A DNA stretch of 64,000 nucleotides from Chloroflexota bacterium (lineage in GTDB: Bacteria; Chloroflexota; Dehalococcoidia; Bin125): NCBI GenBank assembly GCA_009838915.1, contig VXQT01000013.1, positions 441,161 through 505,160 on the forward strand. The letters are read 5' to 3'. The notes under the pieces are model-generated. The model saw only the letters and a program-made list of their open reading frames with translations. It was not told where the DNA came from and did not search any database. The position numbers and the translations under genes were made by a program. This document shows, in pieces, positions 23,272-32,059 of the stretch (the first letter of the stretch is position 1; each line of letters starts with the position of its first letter).

Positions 23272-24342
23272 ATGAGCGAGACCGGACTGTTGGTCAGCAC
23301 GCGCAAGGGACTGCTGCTCGGTCGCAGCAGCAAGGATCGCACGCAATGGGATTGGTCTGATCTTCAGCGTGGGGGCTGGATCGTCGACTACTCGATGCAC
23401 GACCCGCGCAGCGGCAAGGTCTGGTGCTCTGCCAGTCACTGGCAGTGGGGACCGAGACTGCACTACACCACCGACTGGGGCGAATCCTGGACCGAGGCAG
23501 GCACGCCCGCGTTCACCGACGGCGAGCGCTCGGTCGAGGCGATCTGGACCGTTGAACCGGGCGGCAAGCCCGGCCTCCTCTACGCCGGCATCATGCCCGG
23601 GGCGATGTTCGCCTCGGAAGACGACGGCGAATCCTGGCGCGAGATGACGTCACTCTCCCAGCATCCCGCGGCCGAGCATTGGGAGCCGGGCGCGGCCGGA
23701 CTCGTGATCCACCACATCTCCGTCGATCCCGACGATCCCAACCGCATCGTCACTGGCGGCTCGGCCACAGGCATCATGATCAGCTATGACGGCGGCGAGT
23801 CCTGGAGTGTCCGCAACGAAGGCATATTCAACGAGCACTTCCCCGCCGAGTTCCAACAGGGCGCACCGTGCGTCCACTCGCTGCTCGCCCACCCGCTACA
23901 GCGCGGACGCCTCTGGCAGCAGAATCACTTCGGACAGTATCGCTCCGACGACGACGGAGAGAGCTGGCACGTCGTCGGCGAGGATCTGCCCGGCGTCTTT
24001 GGATTCCCCACTGCCATCGACCCTCGCGACCCCGACGTCTGCTACTTCGTCCCGCACGACTCCGACCAGGCGCGCATGCCCTACAACGGCGCGCTCGCGG
24101 TCTACCGCACCCGCGACGCCGGCGAGTCCTGGGAACGGCTTGCCGACGGCCTGCCGCAGGAGGGCTTCTACCACACGGTCTACCGGCACGCCCTGGGACA
24201 GGACGCGGGCGATCCGCTGGGCCTGTACTTCGGCTCCAGCGGTGGGGAGCTCTACGGTTCCACCGACGCAGGCGAGCACTGGTCATTGATGCGCGAGCAC
24301 CTCGCCCCGATCACCGCCGTCCGCGCCTTCCCGCTGGACTAA
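23272..24342 (+). CDS. BNR/Asp-box repeat beta-propeller protein (sialidase-like)
   Basis: A 356-residue protein made of Asp-box repeats (S/T-x-D-x-G-x-x-W). At least six are seen: TTDWGESW, SEDDGESW, SYDGGESW, SDDDGESW, TRDAGESW and STDAGEHW. This predicts a propeller of the sialidase/VPS10 type, but sialidase catalytic residues are not evident, and no signal peptide is present. It follows the MoaD-like gene by 2 bases. I recall MoaD-type genes beside such propellers in other bacteria, but the function of the pair is not known. An ATG at 23260 is a possible earlier start. Confidence 0.82.
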   Translation: MSETGLLVSTRKGLLLGRSSKDRTQWDWSDLQRGGWIVDYSMHDPRSGKVWCSASHWQWGPRLHYTTDWGESWTEAGTPAFTDGERSVEAIWTVEPGGKPGLLYAGIMPGAMFASEDDGESWREMTSLSQHPAAEHWEPGAAGLVIHHISVDPDDPNRIVTGGSATGIMISYDGGESWSVRNEGIFNEHFPAEFQQGAPCVHSLLAHPLQRGRLWQQNHFGQYRSDDDGESWHVVGEDLPGVFGFPTAIDPRDPDVCYFVPHDSDQARMPYNGALAVYRTRDAGESWERLADGLPQEGFYHTVYRHALGQDAGDPLGLYFGSSGGELYGSTDAGEHWSLMREHLAPITAVRAFPLD

Positions 24343-24352
24343 CTCCGATCCG

Positions 24353-24404
24353 CTCTCCCCTCTCCCCCCGCCCTGCGGTGGGAGATGTCGTAGGCAGAGG
24401 GGCG
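24353..24404 (+). repeat. REP-like palindromic element, copy 3
   Basis: TCTCCCCCCGC-CCT-GCGGTGGGAGA (24361-24385), then TGTCGTAGGCAGAGGGGCGC, the same core and flank as copies 1 and 2 with a few changes. It lies between the BNR gene end and the DMT transporter start. Confidence 0.75.
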
Positions 24405-24419
24405 CGCTCGGTTCGGTCG

Positions 24420-24425
24420 TATCTT
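24420..24425 (+). promoter_or_regulatory. Probable leaderless -10 box (TATCTT)
   Basis: TATCTT ends 6 bases before the GTG start at 24432. CAGGGA is the only sequence between, too close to act as a Shine-Dalgarno. Confidence 0.35.
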
Positions 24426-24431
24426 CAGGGA

Positions 24432-25388
24432 GTGACCACTCAGCCTCCGGAAACGCAGCGCGCAGGCGATGCCGCCTCGCAGGAACTGCCCGAACTGCGC
24501 CGCCCGCTCACCCTGCGCGCAGGACTTTTCGCCTTCCTGCTGGTCCTCTTCTGGGGCGGACAGCCGGTCGCGATCAAGGCCGGGCTCGAGGAAGGCGTCG
24601 GCCCGCTCCGACTCAGCGCCATCCGCATGGCGCTCGGCGGCGCGGTCGTGCTGATCTACGCGGTCGTCACGCGCACGCGGATTCGGCCGTCCCGTGGGGA
24701 AGTGCGGCCGTTGCTCGGCCTCGGCGTCCTCTTCGTTGTCCAGACCTACCTGATGTACGCAGGCGGCGACCAGACCAGCTCCGGCCACGCCTCGGTGCTG
24801 ATCTTCTCCTTCCCGCTCTGGACCGCGGTACTCGGACACATCTTCATTCCCGGCGATCACATGTCGATCCGCCGCACGTTCGGCCTGCTGATCGCCTACG
24901 GGGGAGTCGTCGTCGTCTTCGTCGGCGGACTCAGCGCGCCCGGCGCGACGATCCACGGCGACCTGATGACCGCCAGCTCCGCCATGCTGCTCGCCTCACG
25001 CCAGATCTATCTCGCCCACTTCTCGCACAGCATTCACCCGGCGCGGCTGCTGCTCACTCAATCTGTCGCCGCCGTCGTCGTCTTTGGCATCCTCGGACTC
25101 ACCCTCGAATCGAGCGGACCGGTCTGGACCACCGATTTCGTCATCGCGCTTGTCCACCAGGGCATTGTGATCGGCGGGCTCGGCTTCATCGGCAATGTCT
25201 GGCTGATCCAGCGATACCTGCCTTCGCAGGTAGCGGCGACGATGCTCTTCGCTCCGATCTGCGGCGTGATCTTCAGTTGGTTGTTGTTGGGCGAGACGCT
25301 CGGCTACGAGGTCCTGGTCGGCGTCGCCCTGCTCGTCGGCGGCAGCGCCATCGTCCAACTCCGGCGCCAGCCCTCGCCGACCGCCTAG
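24432..25388 (+). CDS. DMT-family transporter (EamA-like)
   Basis: A 318-residue permease with ten predicted helices in two EamA repeats, the first at about residues 30-145 (FAFLLVLFWGGQPVAIKAG) and the second from about 165 on (TFGLLIAYGGVVVVFVGGLS). The motif pattern and length fit drug/metabolite exporters. The cargo is unknown. The start is GTG at 24432, just after a TANNNT box. The end overlaps the convergent PhyH gene by 4 bases. It could export an intermediate of the neighbouring catabolic enzymes, which is speculative. Confidence 0.85.
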   Translation: MTTQPPETQRAGDAASQELPELRRPLTLRAGLFAFLLVLFWGGQPVAIKAGLEEGVGPLRLSAIRMALGGAVVLIYAVVTRTRIRPSRGEVRPLLGLGVLFVVQTYLMYAGGDQTSSGHASVLIFSFPLWTAVLGHIFIPGDHMSIRRTFGLLIAYGGVVVVFVGGLSAPGATIHGDLMTASSAMLLASRQIYLAHFSHSIHPARLLLTQSVAAVVVFGILGLTLESSGPVWTTDFVIALVHQGIVIGGLGFIGNVWLIQRYLPSQVAATMLFAPICGVIFSWLLLGETLGYEVLVGVALLVGGSAIVQLRRQPSPTA

Positions 25389-26236
25389 TTCCAGTCGTCC
25401 AGACCCAGCAATTTACGACCCAACGGGGTTAGCTCGGCGGGCGGCGTCATCGCCTCCTTGGCTCGCGGATCGCCGGGGAACGCTCGGGGATTCTGGAAGG
25501 CAGGATGCGTCGACTTGCGCCAGGAGGCGATCCGCTGCTCGCGCAGCTCCTCGTTCGCCGGCTCGGCCGGAAACAGGCGCACATATTGCGCCAGCCGCGG
25601 CTTGTTCGACAGATTGCGGCTGTTGCCGTGCGGCAGCGCCGAGTGCCAGATGATGAAGTCGCCGGCGTTCGCCTCGATCTCAATCGGCGGACCGATCTGC
25701 TCGGGAAAGCGCTCGTGCAACTGCTGGTGGCGCAGGTCCTGGTCGGAGATTCCGGCAGAAATCTCGGCCGCCCGACGATGCACGCCGGGCACGCACTGAA
25801 AGCCGCCCTCGCCCTCGCGCGTATCGACCAGGTAGAGCACGCCCTGCACCAGGAACGGCGTCGGCGTTTCGCGCACGTCGATGTCCCAGTGCACCATCCC
25901 CTGGTGGTCGTACTCGGGATGGGACTCGTTCGGCGGCGGCTTCAGGTTGGCGCGATCGATGAAGACCCATAAGTCGTCGCGGCCGAACAGGTCGCGGAAC
26001 AACTCGTAGATGCGCGGACTCTGCCGCACGTCCCATAGCGCCTGGTGGTGATACATCTCCACCATGCCGGTCGGACGATGCGGCTCGCGATACCAGTCCG
26101 AGGACTGATCCCGATCGAATTCAAGGAAGTCCCAGATCGCATCGGTCACCGCTTCCACCTGCTTGCGCGGGATCAGTTGGTGAACGACGAGGTAGCCGTT
26201 CTGGTCAAAGAAGTCGCGGTCGGCGTCGGTCAGCAT
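25385..26236 (-). CDS. Phytanoyl-CoA dioxygenase (PhyH) family protein
   Basis: A 283-residue Fe(II)/2-oxoglutarate-dependent oxygenase. HxD is seen as MVHWDID (His116, Asp118), the distal His in ALPHGNSRN, and the 2-oxoglutarate-binding Arg likely in RLAQYVRLF. Phytanic acid is not necessarily the substrate; the family also acts on many small molecules. SAR202-like genomes are known for many copies of this family. The stop overlaps that of the DMT gene. Upstream on the same strand is the CMD gene, with 14 bases between. Confidence 0.88.
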   Translation of the reverse strand: MLTDADRDFFDQNGYLVVHQLIPRKQVEAVTDAIWDFLEFDRDQSSDWYREPHRPTGMVEMYHHQALWDVRQSPRIYELFRDLFGRDDLWVFIDRANLKPPPNESHPEYDHQGMVHWDIDVRETPTPFLVQGVLYLVDTREGEGGFQCVPGVHRRAAEISAGISDQDLRHQQLHERFPEQIGPPIEIEANAGDFIIWHSALPHGNSRNLSNKPRLAQYVRLFPAEPANEELREQRIASWRKSTHPAFQNPRAFPGDPRAKEAMTPPAELTPLGRKLLGLDDWN

Positions 26237-26250
26237 CGCGTCCTCCTGAG

Positions 26251-26850
26251 TCAGTCGTCGAACGGCGCGTCAACTCCGGGCGGCATCGCCACGTCGAACG
26301 TGTTCAAACCGATCGAGACCAGCGCGTAGTAGCCCATCACCGAGGCCACCTCGAACACGCCGCGTTCGCCGATCATGCCCTTCAGCGACTCATACGTCTC
26401 GTCCGAAACGCGCTGGTTCTCGATCAGCTCGCGTCCGAACTGGTAGACCGTCTGCTGCTGCTCGTCACCGAAGAACGGTTGCTCCCCGTCTCGAATCGCG
26501 TCGATAGCGCCCTCGGAGACGCCGGCGTTCCTGGCCAGCCGGGCGTGCGCCCAGAACTCGAAGTTGGCCCGCCAGTGACCGCCCATGGTGCAGATCGCCA
26601 CCTCCAGCAGATCGTTGGGCAGCGAAGTCTCGTAACGCACGGCAGCGCCCAGCTTCTGGATCGCGTCGCCCAGCACCGGCGACTGGAACAGCGCGTTGAA
26701 GGGGCCGATCAGCGCGCCGTCGGCGCCCGCCAGGCCGCCATGCTCGCGTTCGGGATTGCCTCGAGGACCGGTCGTGATGTTGTCCCACAGGACGCGCTGA
26801 TCGTCGTCCAGGGTGTTGAATGTCTGCGGCTCCAGTCGTGGCATGGTCAC
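26251..26850 (-). CDS. Carboxymuconolactone decarboxylase (CMD/AhpD-like) family protein
   Basis: A 199-residue helical protein. LPNDLLEVAICTMGGHWRAN and FEFWAHARLARNAGV match the CMD fold, with the FEFWAHA helix. The AhpD CxxC dithiol is absent (a single Cys in ICTMGGHW), so a peroxidase-reductase role like that of AhpD is unlikely. Starts with ATG at 26850 overlapping the end of the CoA-transferase gene by 4 bases, so it is part of that operon and likely works in the same catabolic route. Confidence 0.82.
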   Translation of the reverse strand: MTMPRLEPQTFNTLDDDQRVLWDNITTGPRGNPEREHGGLAGADGALIGPFNALFQSPVLGDAIQKLGAAVRYETSLPNDLLEVAICTMGGHWRANFEFWAHARLARNAGVSEGAIDAIRDGEQPFFGDEQQQTVYQFGRELIENQRVSDETYESLKGMIGERGVFEVASVMGYYALVSIGLNTFDVAMPPGVDAPFDD

Positions 26851-29444
26851 TCCTCCGAATCTGGTGCGGTTGTCTTCAATCGCCTCGCATGCGCCGGCAG
26901 CAGTTCGTCCGGATACTCACTGCCAATCAGCCCCTGAGCTTCCAACGTGGACAGCTGCGCCTCCGAGTATCCCAGCAAGTCGCGATAGATCTCTCGATTG
27001 TGCTCGCCCAACTTGGGCGGCGGCGTCCGCAACCGGTTTGGTGTCCGCTCCATTGTGAATGTCAGTCCCGGATATCGATGCGTTCCGACACCGTCGACCG
27101 TCATCTGCTCGAAGAATCCCACCTCTCGCAAGTGGCGGTCGGAGAGCGCATCGAACGGATCGTTCAACGGCGCGGCGCAGATGCCCGCTTCCTGCAGCTT
27201 GTGGAACAGGTCTTCCTTATGCCAGATTTCGGTCTCGCGCCCGATCAGCCGGTCGAGTACGTCGGAGTTGAACTTGCGCGCCTCGGCGTTGGAAAATCGC
27301 GCGTCCATCGGCGCGTGGGCCAGCTCCGACTGCACCGAGGCTTCCCCCGGTCCGGTAGCCAGCGCATCGCACAGCGTGACGAAGTCCGCATCGGAGCCGA
27401 CGTCAATGGCGATCCACTGGTCGTCGCCGCGGCACGGATAGACTCCGTACGGCGCACGGATCGCGTGGCTGTTGGCCTGCGGCGGCGGATTGACACCGTT
27501 CATTGAGTACTCGAACAAGTACTCCGCCAGCGTAGGGATAAACCCCTCGTTGAGCGGCATCTCGATCATCTGGCCTTCGCCAGTCTGTTCCCGATGCCGC
27601 AGCGCCATCAGCACCGCAACGGCCCCCTGCACGCCGGACAACCCGTCGCTGGCCAGCGTCTCGCCGATGCCCTCGGGACCGCGGTCGGGGTACCCGCGCA
27701 GGTACGTGTGCGCCACCATCGCTTCGACGTGCAGGCCAAAGGCGCGATAGCCGGAGTACGGCCCTTCGAGACCGAATGCAGGCATGCGCAGCATGATCAG
27801 GCGCGGGTTCACCTCGCGCAGCGTCTCCCAGCCGATGCCGGCCTTGTCGATCGTGGCCGGCACGTTGTTTTCGACCAGCACGTCGCACTGCGCGATCAGC
27901 TTGAGGAAGGCCTCCTTGCCCTCAGGCGACATGATGTCGCAAGTCATCGAGCGCTTGTTTCGTGCATGCGAGTTGAATGAGGCGTTGCGGTTCCAGGGCT
28001 CTTCGCCCGGCTCCGCGTCGGGATACTGCGGCTGCACGCCGATCGCCGCGCCGCGCAACATCGCCTCGCGCGTCTGCACATTGTCGGCGCCCCGTGTGTA
28101 TGGCTGCATCCGATTGACCGGCTCCACGTTGATCACGTCCGCGCCCCACTCGGCGAGCAGTTGCGTCACGTGCGGGCCGGCCCAGACCACCGTCACCGCC
28201 GCGACGCGGATGCCGTCAAGCGGCAAGTGCAGTGAACTGCTCGGACCCGCGGGCAACGGATGCCGCAGGTCCTCCAGCGGATCGGGCGGGGTCAGATCGA
28301 GCACGACCCGCGAGTGCTCTCCCAGCCTGGGCGAACGCTTGGGCCGCGGAGGATGCGACTCGCTCAGGCGGAACGGAAATCCGGGATAGGGCAGCGGATT
28401 GCCGTGCCAATGGGTGATCTCATGCCACCAATCGCGCGAGGCGAGCTGCGGATCTTCGAGCACGTCGGCGACCGTCATCACTGCCCCGGCCAACAGCCCC
28501 GCCGACTGAGCCGAAGCAACTGCGTCGACCTTGTTAAGTCCGGCCAAGTGAGCCTCAACTGCCTCATCCACCCGCGCGCCGAACCCGGAGCCTGGACGTG
28601 GACCGGCGAGATAGTCAGGATCCTCCAGCAAGTCCTCGCGGCCCACCCAGCGCATTAGCCGCGGCATCCGATTGCCGGCGCCCACAATGTTCACAAACCC
28701 GTCGGCGCAGGGATACATGCCGAACCCCACCAGTCGCCGGGTTGGCAGCGCTCGCCCCGGCGAGACGCCGCTGTACTCGGCCGCCACCAGTTGGATCGTG
28801 CGCCGATCGCGGCAGCCGACCTGGCAGCGATAGACCGAGATGTCCACCCAGTCGCCCGCCTGCTGATCGCGCTCCACTCGTTTCAGCGCCAGCAGAATCG
28901 CGAACGCCGCGGTCGCTCCAGCGTGATAGCTCGCATAGTGCCCCGCTACCTTGATCGGCTCGCGATCGGCGGCGCCGGTCGCGTGCAACGGTCCGCCGAT
29001 CGCTTGCATCGTGATCTCAGAGCCTCGATACAGGCGATATGGCCCTGTCTGTCCGTACGGCGTGATCGAGCACATGACTAGCTTCGGATTAATCGCATGT
29101 AGCGCGTCCCAGCCCCATCCCGCCGCTTCTGCATCGCCGGGACGCAGGTCTTCAATGACCACGTCGACGATTTGCGCTAGTCGCCGCACCGTCGCTGCAC
29201 CGTCGTCCGTGTGCGGATCGAGCACAATCGACTGCTTGTTCGTGTTCAAGTGCATGAACAGGCCGGAGGCTTCGATGTCGGGCTCGTGATTGGCAAACGG
29301 ACCCGAATGCCGCGCCGGATCTCCGCCCCGAGGCTCCGCCTTGATCACGCGCGCGCCGTAGTCGGCGAGCAGCTTCGTCGCATACGGCCCCGCCACCCCG
29401 TTGGTCAGGTCGAGGACAACGAGCCCTTCCAGCGGTCCGACCAT
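26847..29444 (-). CDS. Fused tandem class III CoA-transferase (CaiB/BaiF family)
   Basis: An 865-residue protein of two CaiB/BaiF domains in series. Domain 1 (about residues 1-390) begins LEGLVVLDLTNGVAGPYATK; domain 2 (about 410 to the end) begins LDGIRVAAVTVVWAGPHVTQ. In domain 2 the catalytic Asp region is ETLASDGLSGVQGAVAVLMA. In domain 1 the equivalent stretch reads VAGHYASYHAGATAAFAILL, where I align the Asp to Ser. Thus perhaps only domain 2 transfers CoA. Class III enzymes move CoA between acids. The partner CMD, PhyH and acyl-CoA dehydrogenase-like genes suggest acid activation and oxidation. Start ATG at 29444; an upstream ATG at 29498 is less likely. Confidence 0.87.
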   Translation of the reverse strand: MVGPLEGLVVLDLTNGVAGPYATKLLADYGARVIKAEPRGGDPARHSGPFANHEPDIEASGLFMHLNTNKQSIVLDPHTDDGAATVRRLAQIVDVVIEDLRPGDAEAAGWGWDALHAINPKLVMCSITPYGQTGPYRLYRGSEITMQAIGGPLHATGAADREPIKVAGHYASYHAGATAAFAILLALKRVERDQQAGDWVDISVYRCQVGCRDRRTIQLVAAEYSGVSPGRALPTRRLVGFGMYPCADGFVNIVGAGNRMPRLMRWVGREDLLEDPDYLAGPRPGSGFGARVDEAVEAHLAGLNKVDAVASAQSAGLLAGAVMTVADVLEDPQLASRDWWHEITHWHGNPLPYPGFPFRLSESHPPRPKRSPRLGEHSRVVLDLTPPDPLEDLRHPLPAGPSSSLHLPLDGIRVAAVTVVWAGPHVTQLLAEWGADVINVEPVNRMQPYTRGADNVQTREAMLRGAAIGVQPQYPDAEPGEEPWNRNASFNSHARNKRSMTCDIMSPEGKEAFLKLIAQCDVLVENNVPATIDKAGIGWETLREVNPRLIMLRMPAFGLEGPYSGYRAFGLHVEAMVAHTYLRGYPDRGPEGIGETLASDGLSGVQGAVAVLMALRHREQTGEGQMIEMPLNEGFIPTLAEYLFEYSMNGVNPPPQANSHAIRAPYGVYPCRGDDQWIAIDVGSDADFVTLCDALATGPGEASVQSELAHAPMDARFSNAEARKFNSDVLDRLIGRETEIWHKEDLFHKLQEAGICAAPLNDPFDALSDRHLREVGFFEQMTVDGVGTHRYPGLTFTMERTPNRLRTPPPKLGEHNREIYRDLLGYSEAQLSTLEAQGLIGSEYPDELLPAHARRLKTTAPDSEE

Positions 29445-29576
29445 GGCAATCCCCGACAACAACAAGGCGCCCCGACAGGCCAGGACGGCTGAAGGCATGC
29501 TAAGTCACATTCGCGGATACGCTGAAATGGCACAGACAGAGACAGACAGAGATCGCTGCAGTTTGTCCCAACGACG

Positions 29577-30737
29577 CTAACGAACGCGACGCGGCGGCAA
29601 TCCCAGCAGCGGACGCGCCCCGGCGTCGAAGTTCCACTCCAGCGCCGCTCCGTGTTGTCGGGCTGTCTGCAAGTCACGCCAACGTCGCTCCAGCGTCCAA
29701 CTGCGCCGCGCGGCCTTGGTCCCGCCCGCCTTGAACAATCGCTCGACTGCTCCGACACAGGAGTGGACCGCGTAGACATTGGCCAACCGGCAGTGGCCCA
29801 GGGACTCGAGGCTTGCCTCGCCTCGTTCCACCATCGGCCAGGCGCGATTCCACGAGATCTGCACCAGCGCCCGCGCCGCTGAGACTTCGGCCTGCGCGCG
29901 GGCGTACGCCAGCCGGAAGGGCTCACGATCTCGCAGTGGAGACGTATCGCCGGTCGTCGATTCCGACGCCCATCCGGCCAGGTCATCCAGCGCGCCCTGC
30001 GCCGTGCCGACGGCGTGTCCCGCGTTCGCGATCCAGGCGACCAAGGATCGATCAGGAACGCGCCACTGTGGACCTTCGGCGCAGGCCGGCTCCAGCGCGG
30101 CCCAGGTGTGCGCATGCTGAACGAAGGCGTCCTCCACCTCCCAGTCATGACTACCGGTGCCACGCAGACCCATCGCGTCCCAGGTCTCGATCACCCGTCC
30201 CGCCCGTTGCGGAAACAGCGCGAAGCGGACCTGATCCTCGAAATCCATGAACGTCGCCACGATGTGCGTCGCATGCTCCACGCCGCTGACGAAGTTCAAC
30301 CGACCGCTGAGCCGGTATCCGGCTTCGTCCGGCTGGGCGATGGTCATCACCCGCGACGAACCCACGATCCGGCAGCTCGGGCCACCCGGCTCCTCGCCGC
30401 CGATCATCTGGCTCAGGATCGAGTTGGGCAAGTACGAGGCCAGCAATGAGACTTCGGTCGAGATCATCACGACCCAGGCGAGCGATGCGTCGGCATGAGC
30501 CAGCGCCTCGATGACGTGAAAGACGACTAGCGGATGCGCCTGCTCGCCGTGGCTGCGCGTGGGAATGTTCAGCCGAAAGAGACCGCGCTCAGTCAACGCC
30601 TCGATCAGGTGCGGCGGAATCGTCCCGCCCGCTTCGATCTCGTCCGCGCACTTGCGGATCGCCGGCTGCAACTCACGCGCCGCAAGGACGAGCGGATGTT
30701 CCTCATAGACGGCAAAGGGATGCGCCGGTTCGGACAT
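29577..30737 (-). CDS. Acyl-CoA dehydrogenase-fold flavoprotein (monooxygenase-like)
   Basis: A 386-residue protein with the three-domain acyl-CoA dehydrogenase fold: the N-terminal helices (ELQPAIRKCADEIEAGG, IEALTERGLFRLNIPTR), the middle beta domain (GYRLSGRLNFVSGVEHATH), and a C-terminal helical bundle (IANAGHAVGTAQGALDDLAG). GLRGTGSHDWEVEDAFV is like the flavin-dependent HsaA/HpaB-type group. The catalytic Glu of dehydrogenases is not obvious, so a two-component monooxygenase is possible. It is upstream of the CoA-transferase, separated by 132 bases that include a short (CAGACAGAGA)2 repeat. Divergent from an aminotransferase. Confidence 0.8.
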   Translation of the reverse strand: MSEPAHPFAVYEEHPLVLAARELQPAIRKCADEIEAGGTIPPHLIEALTERGLFRLNIPTRSHGEQAHPLVVFHVIEALAHADASLAWVVMISTEVSLLASYLPNSILSQMIGGEEPGGPSCRIVGSSRVMTIAQPDEAGYRLSGRLNFVSGVEHATHIVATFMDFEDQVRFALFPQRAGRVIETWDAMGLRGTGSHDWEVEDAFVQHAHTWAALEPACAEGPQWRVPDRSLVAWIANAGHAVGTAQGALDDLAGWASESTTGDTSPLRDREPFRLAYARAQAEVSAARALVQISWNRAWPMVERGEASLESLGHCRLANVYAVHSCVGAVERLFKAGGTKAARRSWTLERRWRDLQTARQHGAALEWNFDAGARPLLGLPPRRVR

Positions 30738-30814
30738 GGATGCAGGCTAAAGGGACGCGCCTAGACTGAGCCGCAGCACCACTCCACACACACCACCACG
30801 GGATGAGAACCGCC

Positions 30815-32059
30815 ATGACGACCGCACGCTCCCGAACCGCCGACGCCGCGTTGCGCGAACGCGCCCGCGCCGTGATTCCGAATGGTATGTACGGCCACCA
30901 GAGCGCGACCTACCTGCCAGACAACTTCCCACAGTTCTTCGCCCGCGGCGAAGGATCGCACCTCTGGGACGTCGACGGCAACGAGTACATCGACTATCTC
31001 TGCGCCTACGGACCGATACTGCTCGGCTACCGGCACCCGGCCGTCGACCAGGCCGCCGCTGGCGCGCAGGACAACGGCGACTGCTTCAATGGCCCTTCGG
31101 ACAAGATGGTCGAACTGGCAGAGCTGCTGGTTGAGATCACGCCTTGGGCCGACTGGGCCTGGATGGCCAAGAACGGCACCGACGCGACGGTCTTCGCCGC
31201 ATCGCTCTCGCGCAACGCCACCGGCCGCCAGACCATTCTGCGCGCGCGCGGCGCCTACCACGGCGCCTCGCCGACCTGGATCAGCGGCGGCGACATGGCG
31301 CTCCAGGCCAACGGCACCATCGAGTACGAGTACAACGACCTCGGCTCCGTGCGGACCGCAGTTGAGACGGCCGACGGCGACGCGGCCGCGATTATCGTCT
31401 CCGCGTTCAAACACGATGTCGGCTACGACCAGGAACTGCCGACGGTTGAGTTCGCCCGCGGCGTGCGCGAACTGTGCGACGCCAACGGCATCGTGCTGAT
31501 CCTCGACGATGTGCGCGGCGGCTTCCGTATCGATATGGCCGGAAGCTGGGCCCCGCTCGGCGTCGACCCGGATCTCAGCGCCTACTGCAAGGCGATCGGC
31601 AATGGTCACCCAATCTCGGCGCTGATGGGTCGGGAGAGTCTGACCGAGGCGGTTGCGAGCACGTTCGGCACCGGCTCCTACTGGTTCACCGGCGCGCCGA
31701 TGGCCGCCGCCCAGGCGACAATCGAAACAATGCTGGAGACCGATGGCATCGCCCACCTGGATCGGATCGGCAGCGCCCTCCGATCAGGCTGGCAGCGAGC
31801 CGCCGACTCGCATGGCGTGGGTGTTCGCCAGACCGGTCCCGTTTCGATCCCGCTGATGCTCTTCGACGGCGACGACATGTCTACTCGCGACGTGCCCCGC
31901 GCATACCGCTTCTCGAGCGAGCTCGCTGAACGGGGCGTCTACCTCCACCCCGTCCACAACGGCTTCCTCTCTACCGCAATCAGTGAAGAGGACATCGCCC
32001 ACACCCTGGAAGCTTCCGATGAAGCCTTTGCCGTCGTCGCATCGGAGTTTCCCGCCTAG
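30815..32059 (+). CDS. Class III aminotransferase / glutamate-1-semialdehyde aminomutase-like
   Basis: A 414-residue PLP enzyme. It starts ALRERARAVIPNGMYGHQSA, like the HemL group. DVDGNEYIDYLCAYGPILLG and HPAV follow, with NGTDATVFAASLSRNATGR. The PLP cluster is ILILDDVRGGF with the Lys in YCKAIGNGHPISALMG (Lys259 from the ATG at 30815). HemL itself is less likely: the active site is divergent and there is no heme gene here, so it more likely acts on a catabolic amine or amino acid. An ATG at 30803 is the alternative start; GGGATGAG precedes 30815. The stop overlaps the convergent MFS gene by 4 bases. Confidence 0.82.
   Translation: MTTARSRTADAALRERARAVIPNGMYGHQSATYLPDNFPQFFARGEGSHLWDVDGNEYIDYLCAYGPILLGYRHPAVDQAAAGAQDNGDCFNGPSDKMVELAELLVEITPWADWAWMAKNGTDATVFAASLSRNATGRQTILRARGAYHGASPTWISGGDMALQANGTIEYEYNDLGSVRTAVETADGDAAAIIVSAFKHDVGYDQELPTVEFARGVRELCDANGIVLILDDVRGGFRIDMAGSWAPLGVDPDLSAYCKAIGNGHPISALMGRESLTEAVASTFGTGSYWFTGAPMAAAQATIETMLETDGIAHLDRIGSALRSGWQRAADSHGVGVRQTGPVSIPLMLFDGDDMSTRDVPRAYRFSSELAERGVYLHPVHNGFLSTAISEEDIAHTLEASDEAFAVVASEFPA

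Noticed and set aside
29531-29551. Tandem repeat (CAGACAGAGA)2 as a satellite or CRISPR remnant.
   Set aside because: Only two short units without spacers; likely chance or slippage.
30803-32059. HemL (glutamate-1-semialdehyde aminomutase) of heme synthesis.
   Set aside because: The fold matches, but the context is catabolic and several active-site stretches differ, so the heme role is not supported.
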